Notes: generated by a model from the letters alone, not told the origin. Counted from the first letter of the stretch, positions 32,244-45,412 are shown. The stretch is DNA of 64,000 nucleotides from Candidatus Didemnitutus mandela (GCA_002591725.1 NJAL01000006.1:160735-224734), one strand, 5' to 3'. Translations and numbers: made by a program.

Positions 32244-35200
32244 GGCAGGGTTAACTCAACACTATATTATATTATTATACTATGGACCACTTTCTCGATC
32301 AATTCAAGGCAGCTTAGTTAACGATTCCAAACGTGAGTTGATTGTGCATCTCTTTCCTGGTTGCCACGCTGTCTTGGCCAATGATTTCTCCGGCTGGTCG
32401 CCATCGGGAGTTACTGAGGCAACCACGAGGTTTCCACAATCCAAAACAGCCAGAGAATTTTTTAATGATTCGCCCAGCGCCACATCGTGCCGACTGTAAT
32501 TTAACACGTGACCATCCACACCGACCCCCACCAGGCGCATTTCCAACCGCAGCGCGCCCCAACGATCGCCCGCGGAGAAAAGCACCATCGAACATTGAAT
32601 TTCACGGAAGGAATTGGCCCGCCAATAGGCTCCGGCTCCCAAGCTCATCCACCACACAGCACTCAACGCCTGACGGGTTTCATCAGTCCCGTTTTTATGA
32701 ATGGAAGCCAATATTGTCTTAGCAAGCCCCGAGCGTTACCAAGCCGACGCTAACTTGCACGCAAATGCTCCTAGTGCAAATCGCCGGTCCAGGTCAGCTC
32801 CCAGCGGAGCATGGCCGGCGGCAGCATCTAAGAGAGAGAAAACTCAATACAACCAGCCCAGGACGGAGACGGACAAAAAGAAAAAGCGAAGATCCAGAGC
32901 CAGATTCTTAACCAGCGGCGTGCCGAAAGCCGGCTTGGGCGAGGTCGGATTCATAGTCGAACAGACATTGGCGGCTGGTCGGTATGAGGACAGATCAAAC
33001 GTCTTTTTCGCCTGCCGCTTTGTATTTGTGCTCCAGCTTCATGCGCATTTTGCACAAGTGCTAAATGCCAGGTGCCAAAGAACTAAGCCATGCCGGTAAT
33101 CTGGTCCAAATCGATGCACCCCCGCTGGTATTGACGAAGAAGGCTTCACTTTTCTTATCCATCACGATCAGGACCACAGCTATCAATGACTTCGTCCTCG
33201 GCAGCTTTTATGTAGACGTTTGCGTTGTCACCTTATCCAGGATTCGCGCATCGCGCACAGTCACGATCTGCATCCCCTTGGTTTCAAGATCTCGGCGGAC
33301 TGTTCCGATTTTCTTCATTACGTCAGTGTGATTGCTTTCGTCGATACTAGTAACGTTGCCACGAATCCGTTACCGATCAAGACCATAATATCCGATTTAC
33401 CCTTTGGTGGCAATCTTCGCGGTGAGTTTAAGCAAGGTCGGGGGAAAATACCCTTAAACAAACTGCTTCTGGAACCCTTAATCTGTTGTCCCATATCGCC
33501 ATAAGCCGTATTATTGGGATGCCACGCCGACAGCCAGAAGTCACTCTAAAGAGATGGATGCATCAAATAGCCATAATCCAGGAGAAACGGTGTATTGTCA
33601 TAATACTGGAAAATTAAAAAATTATCTTTATAATTCAACTTTCAGCCGAAGATCCCATTTTCCTCGCAAGAAAATAAATCCAAGCTGGGCCAAAGCCAAA
33701 ATCTCTCCTGCAGCCAGGTTGAACCACTTTCCAATCTCGCTCTGGCCGGCCCTACAACGATGGAAACTGGCTTTTTTCGTCCTCGGTCAGGTAGGCTGTT
33801 GGTAGCAGCACGTCTGGCCTCGGACTCCACCGTTGGAACATAAAGCTTTTGTGTCCGACGTGAGCAGCATATTAATCGTCCGGCCGCGATCCCCCCCTCG
33901 GGCTCAGCCTTATAGGGTTTCCTGGCCTTAGTGCTGGCCGGCATGCACCACCACCAAAGCCGCCAACCGCTCCACCGAGGGAGGCTCTATTATTATTCTC
34001 GCAGGTACTCACGACCAAGAGTGCAGGAGCAAGCGGAAAGATAGGTAAAAAGCCTTTCAGGGCAAGTGATTACATAAAACAAGGCGACGAGGATATTTCC
34101 CAGTTTCATTCGGAAAACCAATCGCGGCCATTTTGGAATTCGCCTCCGTATTTTTCCGGGCTCAGATACCTATGGTAAGCTCTGACGTAGCCAGTTATTT
34201 TAGCGAGTAAACACAGCTCCAGTTCTGTCGGACCGACCAGCGCATAGGAAGCTTTGCGAAGTTCAAGAGACTCGTAGCCGGCATCCCTGTCAGCAATGCC
34301 AACCTCCGCCCTGTACGACCTTCGCATCGCGAAGCCAGCAGTATCGACAACTGGGAGGTTCTTTAAGAGTACCATGGGCACCGCCAATCCAGCTGGATTG
34401 GATTCTTCTCGACTTCGACGGGGGTGGGGACACCCTTTTTGTCTTCTCTTACGAACGCAGCTCTACGCTAGCACTTCACCGTTTAGAGTACGCGCAGTAA
34501 CAAGCTCAGCACAATTCTCTGTGCGGGCAACGTCTACGACTTGGACGATATGTATTATCCAACCGGCGAGTTGCTCTATGATTGCTTGAAAAGTAAAGCT
34601 CGCCAAGTTTCGGTGTTTTACCGATCATTCCATAGTTTTCTGGATCGACAAAGAAGTCCGTCGCTTCCAGCAAAAGATCGATGCGTCTCTGTCTGGCTAA
34701 AAAAGCTAGGGGGGCAGCCATCTGAAGAGGGCAATAAAAATCAATCTGCCTAACGAATGATCGCAATCTAGTGCATCTATAGTGCCGGCTCAATTTGACG
34801 AAAGAAAAAAAGAGCGAGCTGAGCGTGATGCAACCCAAGTTCGATCCCCGCCGGATGGCCAAAATGGAGACTGTTCCCCTTCAAGGTTCCCAATGGCTTT
34901 GTCTTTCGCAGCTATGCCACGCTTCTGGTCACCATCCCGCCGAAACAATTTTCACTGATCCTACACCCCATGGAAATCCTTACGGAATTCGCGATTGGAT
35001 TCATTTCGATCCCTAGGTATAATATTAATATACGAACCGTATCTTTTCCGTTCTCCAGATCAACTGCCTGCCGCGGCTCTAGCGGTTACGGGAAAGCCTT
35101 TGAAACGATCGGCTACAAAAAATGGGGATTGGGGATTAAAAACGACCTTTCCAACGGAGCCTCTTAGGCACTTAACAAAGATATCGCCTATTCGAAACGA

Positions 35201-36329
35201 ATTATAGTTAGTAGATCCAGCTACGAAAACTATGCTGCAATAGCTGAACTTCTCTTCGCTCTGAAGCTCTACCCACCGGCATCCAACTACACCAGCGTGA
35301 CATATGCCGCATTACTAATTTATTTAATTCCGCAGTACAGCAGCATTTCCCGTAACAAGTTTTTTTGGGGTATGAGCAAGGGCTCGGCAATCTCCACAAC
35401 GCTGTCGCTCGGCAGCGGACCCACAACATTTCTCGGGTCAATTTTTCCAAAAACCTGAAGGTCCCTTTTCAGGCTACAGCAAAAACGATCCTACTGTCCG
35501 TCCCGAACATATCTAAGCCATGGAACACGCGCTAAACGTCGCCGAAAAAGCCTACGAGCTTGATTTTTAACATGATGAAGACCACAACTTTCACGAGCGC
35601 CAAACAAGCATCGATTTTTCGGTAGGCGGATACTTTCCTCAAAAGGACTGCGCTCCCTCGATAACCAACTGACTTTTACCAACCAGGTTCGTGCAGCCCG
35701 CCAGGCCAATTAAATATTCGCTTAAAGCCATTCCCGAGAACAAACTGGCCAACACGGTTTCTACTCGACTATGCCGCCGGGGGCCAGCACATCAGCGTTT
35801 TAGCAGCCAGCAAACAGGCTTTCCGAAGCCGTCTCAACTCGAAGGACACTACTGACACTACTGTTTCACCCAGAAAGACACCACCTGCCGGATCCCACTG
35901 GGTTTCCGGCCACTCTGAAACGAGTTTTTTAATACTATCCCCGGCCGTATCTCCCGAAGCGACAATCGTCTACTGAAAGCGAGCTTTGGACTCGCCCATC
36001 GAAACCGCATCTCGTGAACAACTTTCGCGAATATACTTGGGGAATTCGCTTTGAAAATAAAGTTTTACTGCCACAAATTGGCTGGCGACTCGACGCTGAT
36101 TTCAACACGGAAAAATCATTTATCTTCCACGCGCACTTCGCGCCATGTCGCCACAAACTGGGAAGCTATCTGCTCCGTCGGAACCGTCTATCCGAAAAAC
36201 GCTGCAAAACTGTCTTTCCCTTCGACCATCCCCTTACGCTCTTGCCGTAATGCACCAAATGCACCATGCAGCTAATCCAAGGTAGCCATATCTACAGCTC
36301 CACGCAATTTCATGCAACAGACTAATACG

Positions 36330-36910
36330 CACGGCACGATTCTTTTGTACCGGCGATTTTATCTACCAAGGTCTCTCAGGTAAACCGTGCATACCTCCTC
36401 ATGCCAACGTACTCACATTGTGGAAGCAACCCTTCGGTCTGCCGTGCTATGTGTTCCCTTCTGCTACGCAGGTCCTCGGTAGAATCGCCACCTTTTGCTA
36501 GCAAGCTCTTAATGAAGGCACCGTTCCAATGCTCTTCGGTTGCAGTCTCGGGAAAAGCAAGGAGCTGCTCAAAACTCTCCTCAGCGCCAGCCTATCCGTC
36601 ATACTACATAGCGAAACCTTTAGACTTTTACAGCTTTACGAAAAACTGAACATAAAATTCGATGGCCGCTACACAAGGTTCGATGCCGCAACCATCGCCA
36701 GTTACACTGTCACCTATCCACCAACTCCCAAAGCTGGGGATTCTTTTTTGTCTCCAAGAGTCAAACATCGCCGCGCCACCGTCACAACCAGCTGAGCGAT
36801 AGATACTGAAGCAGTTTACCGTTATCAATGCGACGTCGCCTTCCCGTTCTCCGATCACGTCGATTTTCCTTACTTGTACTCGCTCGCCGACTGCGTGCAA
36901 AATGAAGTGA
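36330..36910 (+). pseudogene. ligase-associated DNA exonuclease (MBL-fold, COG1236-like), decayed
   Basis: GDFIYQGLSGKP; FGLPCYVFPSATQVLGRIATFC*QALNEGTVPMLFGCSLGKSKELLKTLLSA; LQLYEKLNIKF; AERYRYQCDVAFPFSDHVDFPYLYSLAD-like tail (frame 3); followed by a ligase remnant. Confidence 0.6.
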
Positions 36911-37289
36911 TATATTACATAACATATATTTAATATTTATATGGCTTCACCTACACACGCTGATCGCGTCAAGTTAACGGCTAGCAAATTGGGAAAGATC
37001 TCCGCGGGCCCTACGGCTACTTTTCCAAATCCGACACTGAGTTAGCAACACTTGTTGCCATTTACTTCGCCGGCCTCGCTTTCCCCAGTCCGACCAGCGC
37101 ACCCTCAACGCCAGTCCGTCACTGCTGTAGCGCGTGGTACTGACAGCCGCCCGAGCAACCGAATCGACTTTCACGTAGCTTACGCGGAGTTTTCCGACAG
37201 CAGCCACACAGCGGAAGCGCCCTTGGCCAGCAAGCTATTACCCAGCAACAAACACACTCGCGCTGGCCCGGGTTATCTCTTTAATTCGA

Positions 37290-37970
37290 CCACATGGTAG
37301 ACGAGTACAGACCGAAGAAAAAACTAAAAACATTGGAGGGAACCTTTGCCCGACTCTCACCCGCGCAAATCAAGTATTTCATCAAGACCGTAAGCGGACG
37401 ACCTCCGCATCGCTCTCAAGGAAGAGCTGGTCGAGGAAGCTATCGGATGTGTCCAACGCACAAACACCCGAGAGGATGCGCAAGGACAGTCTTTTGTTCG
37501 GAACCCTTGCTCTCGTCTTCTGCTCCGCTCGCGAAAATTTCCTCGGTGCCGTCGAGCCGCACGCCTTCCATCTCTTGCAGTTCATGTTCACCTCACCCAA
37601 ACCGCCCGCCGCGGGCCGTAGACGAGCGAATGTCCGCACCAATCTAGCTCGAAGAGAGAATACAACGGCATACGCCGCCAGCTCCACAAATTTGGCTCTC
37701 GCGTTGAACTCTTTTCGCGCGATCTGTGCCATATCATCAAGCCAGTTTCGGGTCTGGCCGATGTCGAGATCCTCATGCTCACTATGTATTTCCTGGACAA
37801 CACGAACAAACAGCGCAACCGTTACCACGCAGTACAGTCGAACATGGTAATCAGAATCGCCTTTGATTCAATCCAGCTTAAGCCACAAGCACGAAAGTGT
37901 TTATTCTCTGTGCTTTCCGCGGATCGCCCGTATCTTCCCGGACAAAGCGCTAGCTAAAAATCAGCTCGCC
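37290..37970 (+). pseudogene. ATP-dependent DNA ligase, decayed with internal deletion
   Basis: DLRIALKEELVEEAIGCVQRTN; FHLLQFMFTSPKPPA; EYNGIRRQLHKFGSRVELFSRDL (adenylation motif KYDGIR, K not evident) joined to C-terminal SGLADVEILMLTMYFLDNTNKQRNRYHAVQSNMVIRIAFDSIQ. Confidence 0.7.
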
Positions 37971-38888
37971 GGAAACACCTCTGCCATCAATGGTAGCCAA
38001 ACTTTCGTAGACCTGGGGTTGCAGTTTTGAAAAAACTAGACGTCAATAAATCGCACCTCGCTTCCGTGTGTTCTCTCACTTTTCCCCTGAGTGTGCTGCC
38101 AACCGTCCGTGCACCGTTCACAGCGCTTCGCGACAGTAAGGGGTTTGTTTATTACGTCGTCTTCGCCATTTTCGGTCACGCTACGATGGCAACATAGAGG
38201 TTGTCACGCACTACGGAAAACTCGGTAGCCGCTAGCCGCAACGTCGTCCGTGTTACCACAAAAATCAGATCTTTTAGCTTTGTGCGAAAGTTCTATGCTT
38301 TTGATAATAAAATGGAGATTACTATCGATCGCGTAAACCAGTCAGCTTGTCTCCGTCACGGGATATAGCTCCGGTCCAAAGCACGAACGATTTTTTTGCG
38401 ATTTTTGACTACGATAAGAGCATCGCACACTACGCCGACCAAAGCCGCACGAAGAAAGCCAAGAATACGTCCAATATGTCCATTCCGTCGGGCAAACCTG
38501 GTTAGTCTGATCAGCGTCCTCATTCAAATGCACACCTGGACCATAAAACCGCCGGGAAAGCGCAACCTTGTTGTGAAATTCGGTAGCAAATCTTATAGAA
38601 TCGCACTCTATGCCGATCACTATGAAGAAGTAGGTTCGCCAGTTAGGGAGCATCCGTATTCTCGTACTAATTTCGCATATAGATAAAAACCCTAAGAGCT
38701 TTTTCAGGCACGGCGATGAAATGAAGGTCTGGATCGCACAGGACAGCCCAAGTTATCTTCCTGTTCGCATGCAATTGAAGCTGAACTTCGGTTCAGCCAC
38801 GCTAGTTCTCAAGGAGCATAAAACTAAAACCGACTTCATTCCACCGTCCGCCACAAACAGTGTTTTTGGCAGTTTTTGAGAATCCTGA

Positions 38889-39449
38889 TCACCGCGGCAG
38901 TTGGCTCGTATCGAAAATAAATCTCCACGGCTTAGCAGCCCACACAGGCCCGGCATAGTCGATGCCAATACGCGGCCCGGCCTGGACAAATTTCCTCGGA
39001 ACCGCGACATTGTGATCCTCGAGGTGCAATCCGCTTTCGGGCATAGCTGGCCGGCCATTCAAGGCGCGATCGACTTGCAGATGTTTCGTCACCCGCCCTG
39101 GTCCCACAGCACCCGCCACACCGCGGATCAAGACGGCTGCCGGATACTCTGCCGGCCCGGTCACGAGGTTCAGCATTTCGTGAATCCCGTAGCAAAGATA
39201 AACATACCAAACGCCTCCGGAACAATACATGATGTCGGTACGCGGTGTGCGTCCCTTACTAGCGTGACAAGCGAGATCTTTCTCTGTGTGATAAGCCTCG
39301 GTCTCGACGACCATCGCTTCTGTACGCTCGCTGGCATAGGTGCGAACGAGGATTTTTCCCAACAAACAGCGGGCGAGCTTGACGGTATTTTCTGTCGCCA
39401 ACTCCTCCGGTTTGATCACACGTGACAGGGCTGTGGCTAATGGCTGCAT
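38889..39449 (-). CDS. 3-methyladenine DNA glycosylase (AAG/Mpg family)
   Basis: LARCLLGKILVRTY, VVETEAYHTEKDLACHASKGRTPRTDIMYCSGGVWYVYLCYGIHEMLNLVT, AVLIRGV, GPGRVTKHLQVDRALNG, RIGIDYAGPVWAAKPWRF; start set at MQPLATALSRV. Confidence 0.93.
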   Translation of the reverse strand: MQPLATALSRVIKPEELATENTVKLARCLLGKILVRTYASERTEAMVVETEAYHTEKDLACHASKGRTPRTDIMYCSGGVWYVYLCYGIHEMLNLVTGPAEYPAAVLIRGVAGAVGPGRVTKHLQVDRALNGRPAMPESGLHLEDHNVAVPRKFVQAGPRIGIDYAGPVWAAKPWRFIFDTSQLPR

Positions 39450-40754
39450 TTTTGTGGAAGCGTTAGCGTTATCCTCTAAAATTTCCCTTTCGCAACATCG
39501 CGAGCTCCTGCGCCTGGGCATGGGCGCCAGCACGATCGAAGGTATCTTCTCCACACCGATCGTCACCTGCTGGCCGGAAACGGCGCACCGCAATCGTCCA
39601 AGCGCTGGCCTATGACTTACTCAGTTGGAAACTGCCGGCGCTCACACATGTCTATTCCACCGCGATCGGTCGATTTCTACTCTAGTTTTCCTTTGCCAGC
39701 TCCTTATTCTGGTCGGTACTGACAGTCGTCTGGAGCGTTTGGATATATGGCTTCGTGCCGCTGCGACTGCGTATCCGCTGTTTTGGCGAACACAACTGAA
39801 TCAGCCAACTGGGCAACACTCGCCTTTTTGCTGGACACCGGCTAGGCTAATCGCACGCGGCGCTTATGTCGTTTAGATCTTCCTCGTCTATCATTATCAG
39901 CGCCTCCCCGAGCTGCCCCATTTCGTTTTTTGGAAATGCCAGACACGCGGTCCACCGTCCGCCAAACGGGGCCCACGCCAATGCCTTTTCTGACCCCATT
40001 ATAAATCGTGCGACACAGCTAGTCCCTAACGATCTTTATAGCGTTCGGAACGGTTTTTATCTTTACTCCTTACTGTGTTTAGTAAAAACTATTTCTGTTT
40101 TTTACATTTTATTTTTTAGCCATTTGAAATTTTCTTCGGTCCTAAAACGGACCGCTAGCAGCGATTGCTACGTTCGTAAGATCGTTACCGACCTGGACCC
40201 AATTCCTTGACAATCATGGCAACCAAGCCGTCATCGCCGTCGCCCTAACCGCCTAGCAGTTGTAAAACTTTCTTTGCTGCATCTTCACCCCTCAAAACAG
40301 CTCGCTACTATCTGGCATTGTGAGTAATTGACGGTGTCTTCAGAATTGGCTATATTCTTTAATTAATTGACTATTCTGCTAAAATCTATATCTTTAAAAA
40401 GGCAAGAGTTTTGTTCTCGGTTTTAACCTCGCGATCGCGCTCGTGTGGTGATTGTTAATCAGTCTCGCTCCGCTTTTTGGTGTAAAAATTTTTCTTGGAC
40501 ATTTGTGCGTGACCTCGATTCTTTAGACGTCCATCATGCCGTTTTCCTAGTCCAGCCGCTGACGATTCTGCTTAGCTACCTGCTGCTCATCAAAACTCGC
40601 GAACCAGCCGCCAGTCTGCTTTTAGCTATAGTCGGGGCCATGCAAAACACTCGCAATCCTGAGCGATATTTTTGGCCTAAATTGTATGACAAACTACATT
40701 TTCTTTAAACTCGTGGCCCTCGGCGCGTTAAGATAAGTATTCTAAATTATAAAC

Positions 40755-40784
40755 TTGGTAAACTTGCGCGCCTTCCGGTATAAT
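40755..40784 (+). promoter_or_regulatory. sigma70-type promoter for rplU-rpmA
   Basis: TTGGTA (40755-40760), 18-bp spacer, perfect TATAAT (40779-40784), 23 bp before ATG. Confidence 0.5.
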
Positions 40785-40806
40785 TATCTTAACTGTTCAT
40801 AAATTT

Positions 40807-41124
40807 ATGAAAGCCACTGTCAAAACACAAGGGAAGCAGTTCTCGGTCTCCAAAGGCGATATTCTCATCGTAAACCGCTATCCCAAAGCGGAAGCTGGTT
40901 CCACGATAGAAATAAAAGAAGTCCTCGCCGCTGGCGAAGGCGAAAACTTCAAGGTCGGCACCCCCTTCCTCCACGGTGCTTTGGTAACCGCCAAGGTTCT
41001 TGAACACAAACGCGGGAGTAAAATCGTCGTTTTCAAAAAGAAAAAGCGCAAGGGCTACGAAAAAAAACGCGGCCATCGCCAAGAGCTTTCCGTCATCAAG
41101 ATCGAATCGATCAGCCTCAAATAA
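40807..41124 (+). CDS. rplU: 50S ribosomal protein L21
   Basis: [25 protein letters not shown]...[28 protein letters not shown]. Confidence 0.96.
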   Translation: MKATVKTQGKQFSVSKGDILIVNRYPKAEAGSTIEIKEVLAAGEGENFKVGTPFLHGALVTAKVLEHKRGSKIVVFKKKKRKGYEKKRGHRQELSVIKIESISLK

Positions 41125-41135
41125 AAATACACACC

Positions 41136-41378
41136 ATGGCACATAAAAAAGGTCAGGGAGCATCCAGCAACGGTCGCGACAGCCATTCAAAACGCCTTGG
41201 CGTGAAGGTTTTTGGCGGCCAAAAAATCCTCGCCGGCGGCATCATCGTCCGTCAGCGCGGCTCAAAGCACCACGCAGATAAAGGCGTTGGCACCGGTCGC
41301 GACTGGACGCTGTTCGCTCTCCGCGACGGTACTGTAAAGTTCGATAAGGCTCACCGTAAAGTCAGCGTCGAAACTTAG
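41136..41378 (+). CDS. rpmA: 50S ribosomal protein L27
   Basis: [69 protein letters not shown]. Confidence 0.98.
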   Translation: MAHKKGQGASSNGRDSHSKRLGVKVFGGQKILAGGIIVRQRGSKHHADKGVGTGRDWTLFALRDGTVKFDKAHRKVSVET

Positions 41379-41403
41379 AGCAAATCCCAATAGGTCTTTC
41401 ATG

Positions 41404-41430
41404 AGGAACACGACACTGTGTTCCTTTTTT
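41404..41430 (+). terminator. rho-independent terminator of rplU-rpmA
   Basis: perfect 8-bp stem AGGAACAC-gacact-GTGTTCCT followed by T run. Confidence 0.88.
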
Positions 41431-41826
41431 GTTGGTGCCACCCGGCGCTTTTCCTGGCCCCATCCATCCGGCCGTTGTCCGATCGGCTCAACGGTCTTCG
41501 TTGTTCGTGCTCCTTAGCGCAGAAACACTTCGCCTAGCTAAACGCCAAAATTGCCAGCGAAACCGGTTGCAGTGCCGCCCGACGCATACTCTTCCATCGC
41601 CGCCATCCAGTCCAGATCTTACAACAGTCACAACAAGCGAAAGACGTGCCGAGTCATGAAGATTTTAACAATAAGCTCAAGAGCGTTGCGCGCTCAAGTA
41701 CGCAAGAGCTATTTTCTGTACTTCACCATCGCGCACTATCTACTCTTACTCTCTACGCGTGCTCGCGATTATCCTCTACTTTTATTCAACGCAAACACAC
41801 TCAGTATATCCGGCATCTCCGTTCGA

Positions 41827-42723
41827 TCAGAACGACGTTTCCGACACGGGTGCAGGCTTCTCAGCCGAAGCCTTATCTGCCACTGACTCCAACGAGTGTT
41901 GTGACTCTTTGGTCTCGTCAAGCCCCATCTCGGAGTCACCAATTTTCTGCAGCTGCATACTCTTCAACCAAGCATCAACCTGACGCGGTGAAAGCAAGTC
42001 CGAAGCCGGAAGCTCATCGAGGGACTTGATACCAACAAACTCCAAAAACGCGTCCGTAGTGCCGTATTGAATCGGACGACCGGGCAAATCTGCCCGACCG
42101 ATGGCATAAACTAGATTCCGCTCAAGCAATTTCGTGATGCCTGCATCGGCCGAAACGCCGCGAATTTGTTCGATTTCTCCGCGGGTCACCGGCTGCCGAT
42201 AAGAAATCACCGCCAGTGTCTCGAGCGCCGACGCACTCAAACGCACCGGTGGCGGCTCGTTGCGCAATAAACGCACCCAGCGGGCAAATCTCGGATGAGT
42301 TACCAACCGCCATCCTGCAACGCCCTCGATGACCAATACCTGGCTTTCCGCAGCCCGCAGCTCAGCAGAAATCGTGTCCATCGCCTCCTGGATTTGCGCA
42401 ATCGTGACCAGCGCCGGCACACCGCGATACATTTCGTCATCCTCACCAGGGGTCAAAGTCGGCGCTTGGGCTGCTTCACTCTCGACGGTGGGCACCGACA
42501 CTGCCGCTTCGTTCCAGGCTGTTTTACCGCTTGAATTCTCGACTGCAACTTCGGGCGAAACCTGTTCTTCCGGCACGGCGGGAATCTCGCCTTCTCCCTC
42601 GAACGGCAGGTTGATTTCCTGTTCGTGAAAGCGACTGACAGCCATCTGAATGTCCTTCACGGACAAGGGACCATTCGATGCGAACAGCATCGCTTTGAGA
42701 ACGCACTTGAGATCAAAAGCCAT
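41827..42723 (-). CDS. scpB: segregation and condensation protein B
   Basis: start MAFDLKCVLKAMLFASNGPLSVKDIQMAV; ALETLAVISYRQPVTRGEIEQIRGVSADAGITKLLERNLVYAIGRADLPGRPIQYGTTDAFLEFVGIKSLDELP. Confidence 0.93.
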   Translation of the reverse strand: MAFDLKCVLKAMLFASNGPLSVKDIQMAVSRFHEQEINLPFEGEGEIPAVPEEQVSPEVAVENSSGKTAWNEAAVSVPTVESEAAQAPTLTPGEDDEMYRGVPALVTIAQIQEAMDTISAELRAAESQVLVIEGVAGWRLVTHPRFARWVRLLRNEPPPVRLSASALETLAVISYRQPVTRGEIEQIRGVSADAGITKLLERNLVYAIGRADLPGRPIQYGTTDAFLEFVGIKSLDELPASDLLSPRQVDAWLKSMQLQKIGDSEMGLDETKESQHSLESVADKASAEKPAPVSETSF

Positions 42724-42865
42724 GTCATGATCAATGATACGGGCCACAGTTTCTCGAGCAACCTCGAAAACAAATCCAACCGCAGGCATTTTTCCCTTCA
42801 AAATAGGGCCAGCATGGAATTTCGAGCTAGCGTCCCTTGTTTCCGCGGCTACCAATCAAGCTGCC

Positions 42866-44464
42866 ATGTCTTGGGAACGTTTTACCTCGAACACCTACCA
42901 CAACGTAAAACTTGGTTTCACTCTCGATTACAGCCGAATGCCGTTCCCAGATGACTTTCTTACCACGATGGAGCCGCGCTTGCAGCAGGCCTACGCCGAC
43001 ATGGCCGCTCTTGAAAAAGGTATCATCGCCAACCCCGACGAAAACCGAATGGTCGGTCATTACTGGTTACGCAACGCCGTTCTCGCGCCCACTCCCGAAC
43101 TCTCAGCCGCAATCACCAACGTGCTGACCGCAATCAAGGCTTTCGCTGCTAAAATCCATAAGGGTGAAATCACCGCGCCCGGTGGCGGAAAATTCAAGAA
43201 TGTGCTCGTCATCGGCATTGGTGGCTCCGCGCTCGGACCCCAATTTGTTAGCCACGCCCTAAGCCGTCTCGGTGGTGAACGTGACCGCACAGCGATTTCG
43301 TTTTTCGATAATACCGATCCGGACGGCATGGACTACGTGCTCGCCCAGCTCAGCACCAAGTTGAAGAAAACCTTGGTGATCGTCATCTCAAAGTCGGGAA
43401 GCACCATCGAGACCCGCAATGGCATGCTTGAAGCCGCTGCCACTTTCAAATCCGCCGGGCTCGATTACCCGAAACACTTCGTTGCCATAACGGGTGACGG
43501 TTCGAAGCTCGACCAAACCGCGCAAGCAGAAGGCTGGCTGGCCCGCTTCCCGATGTGGGATTGGGTCGGCGGCCGAACCTCAGAACTCTGCGTCGTAGGC
43601 CTGCTGCCCGCCGCGCTCCAAGGAATCAAGGTCGACAAGATGCTCGCCGGCGCCGCCGCGATGGACGAGGTCACCCGAAAAACCGCTACCAAGGACAATC
43701 CCGCGGCCCTTATGGCGCTCATGTGGTACTGGGCGACCGACGGACGCGGCGCAAAAGACATGGTCATCTTTCCCTACAAGGACCGCCTGCTCCTCTTCTC
43801 CCGGTATCTGCAGCAGCTCGTAATGGAGTCGCTCGGCAAGGAACTCGACCTAAAGGGTAACATTGTCAACCAAGGCATCTCGGTTTACGGCAACAAAGGT
43901 TCCACCGACCAGCATGCCCACGTGCAGCAGCTCCGCGAGGGCGTAAACAATTTCTTTGTCACGTTCATCGAAGTGCTTCGCGATCGCTCCGGAAGCAAGA
44001 CTCGATTCGAAGTCGAATCTGGTGCCACCACCGGCGATTATCTACAAGCCTTTTTCCTCGGCACACGCGATGCCCTCACTGAAAAAGACCGCCACTCGCT
44101 AACAATCACGATCACGGAAATTTCCGCAAAAAACATCGGTCTGCTCATCGCGCTCTACGAACGCACCGTCGGCCTTTACGCTTCGCTCATTGGCATCAAC
44201 GCCCACCACCAACCGGGCGTTGAGGCCGGCAAGAAAGCAGCCAGCGGAGTAATCGCGCTCAAACAAAAAATCACCGCCGCGCTCGCCGCTAAGCCCGGCA
44301 CCTCGTTTACCGTGCCCACTCTTGCTGAAAAAATCGGCCAACCAGATCGCGCCGAGCATGTGTTGAAGATTCTCGAACACCTCGCTGTCAACACTCCTGA
44401 CAGAGTCACAAAAACAGTACGCAAGCCTTGGTTCGACTCGATCTACACCGTCGGCGCACGCTGA
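42866..44464 (+). CDS. pgi: glucose-6-phosphate isomerase
   Basis: start [99 protein letters not shown]. Confidence 0.95.
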   Translation: MSWERFTSNTYHNVKLGFTLDYSRMPFPDDFLTTMEPRLQQAYADMAALEKGIIANPDENRMVGHYWLRNAVLAPTPELSAAITNVLTAIKAFAAKIHKGEITAPGGGKFKNVLVIGIGGSALGPQFVSHALSRLGGERDRTAISFFDNTDPDGMDYVLAQLSTKLKKTLVIVISKSGSTIETRNGMLEAAATFKSAGLDYPKHFVAITGDGSKLDQTAQAEGWLARFPMWDWVGGRTSELCVVGLLPAALQGIKVDKMLAGAAAMDEVTRKTATKDNPAALMALMWYWATDGRGAKDMVIFPYKDRLLLFSRYLQQLVMESLGKELDLKGNIVNQGISVYGNKGSTDQHAHVQQLREGVNNFFVTFIEVLRDRSGSKTRFEVESGATTGDYLQAFFLGTRDALTEKDRHSLTITITEISAKNIGLLIALYERTVGLYASLIGINAHHQPGVEAGKKAASGVIALKQKITAALAAKPGTSFTVPTLAEKIGQPDRAEHVLKILEHLAVNTPDRVTKTVRKPWFDSIYTVGAR

Positions 44465-45236
44465 CACCGTATGTGCCTGCTTGCTTCGTTACGTTAGCGC
44501 CCCTCTCTTGCTGTCGCCAAGCTATGTTTGGGCATCGCTGCTGTTACAAACACGCCTCCACGCAACTTTCGCCAAGAAACGACCTTCGCAGCTTGACAGC
44601 GAGTTCGCTGAGACCCACTTCGCCTTGAAGCAGGCACAGACTACGCTCGACTGTCTGCAAAAACTGCGCTACTAGCTCCCAACTCAATATTGAGAACAGC
44701 AGCGAGGTCAGCTGCATGTGCTGCCAAGGTAAAAACACACAGCTCACGCTCGAACTTCTTCCACCAAAGCCGCCTTGGACAAGAAAAATCGGCACGAAAC
44801 CGCGCTATTCGATGAAATCGAGCCGCTGTACCAAAAAAATCGCCTCGGACCCATCCGGATAGATGTACCAAGGTCGCCTTTCCAGCCCCCCCGAAGCGGT
44901 TTCCGGTGGAACCCGTCGGAAATAGACAACATAAGAAATTAAAGAATAGCAGCATTGCTGCGCTCGAGAAAGCAGCTGACCGCGCTTCTTCCCCCGCGCG
45001 TTGATTCAAATCCGCGCCAAAGACCAAAGGCCAGCCACCCAGCGGGGCCGACAACAAAACAAGCCTTGTCATTAACCGCACTAAAAATGCTGCGCGTCGA
45101 GCGGTATCGCTTCCCTCATTCGAGCCGACCGAGAGATAGCGCACACAAAATTGAATAATTATCTATCGCTCAAAAACCGATCTTCCTAAATAAAAAGTTG
45201 AATTATATAACTTAATTATGATACTTAAAACTAAAA

Positions 45237-45383
45237 ATGTTAAACTTTTGTAAGTTCTTTTTCGTATTCGCCTTTACAGTGCTTGTTCTAATCGGGCTTT
45301 CTGCCTGCGGCGGTCTGCCGCACGGCTCCGCAACTCCGTGGAGCAAGCCTGCAACCTGGGAAGACAGTATGTTCGGCATGTAA
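45237..45383 (+). CDS. 48-aa putative lipoprotein (absent from supplied ORF track)
   Basis: MLNFCKFFFVFAFTVLVLIGLSACGGLPHGSATPWSKPATWEDSMFGM*: hydrophobic signal and lipobox LSAC; precedes rsmI by 29 bp. Confidence 0.6.
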   Translation: MLNFCKFFFVFAFTVLVLIGLSACGGLPHGSATPWSKPATWEDSMFGM

Positions 45384-45412
45384 TCTTGATCAAAAGCCCT
45401 ACCCGATCTGCA

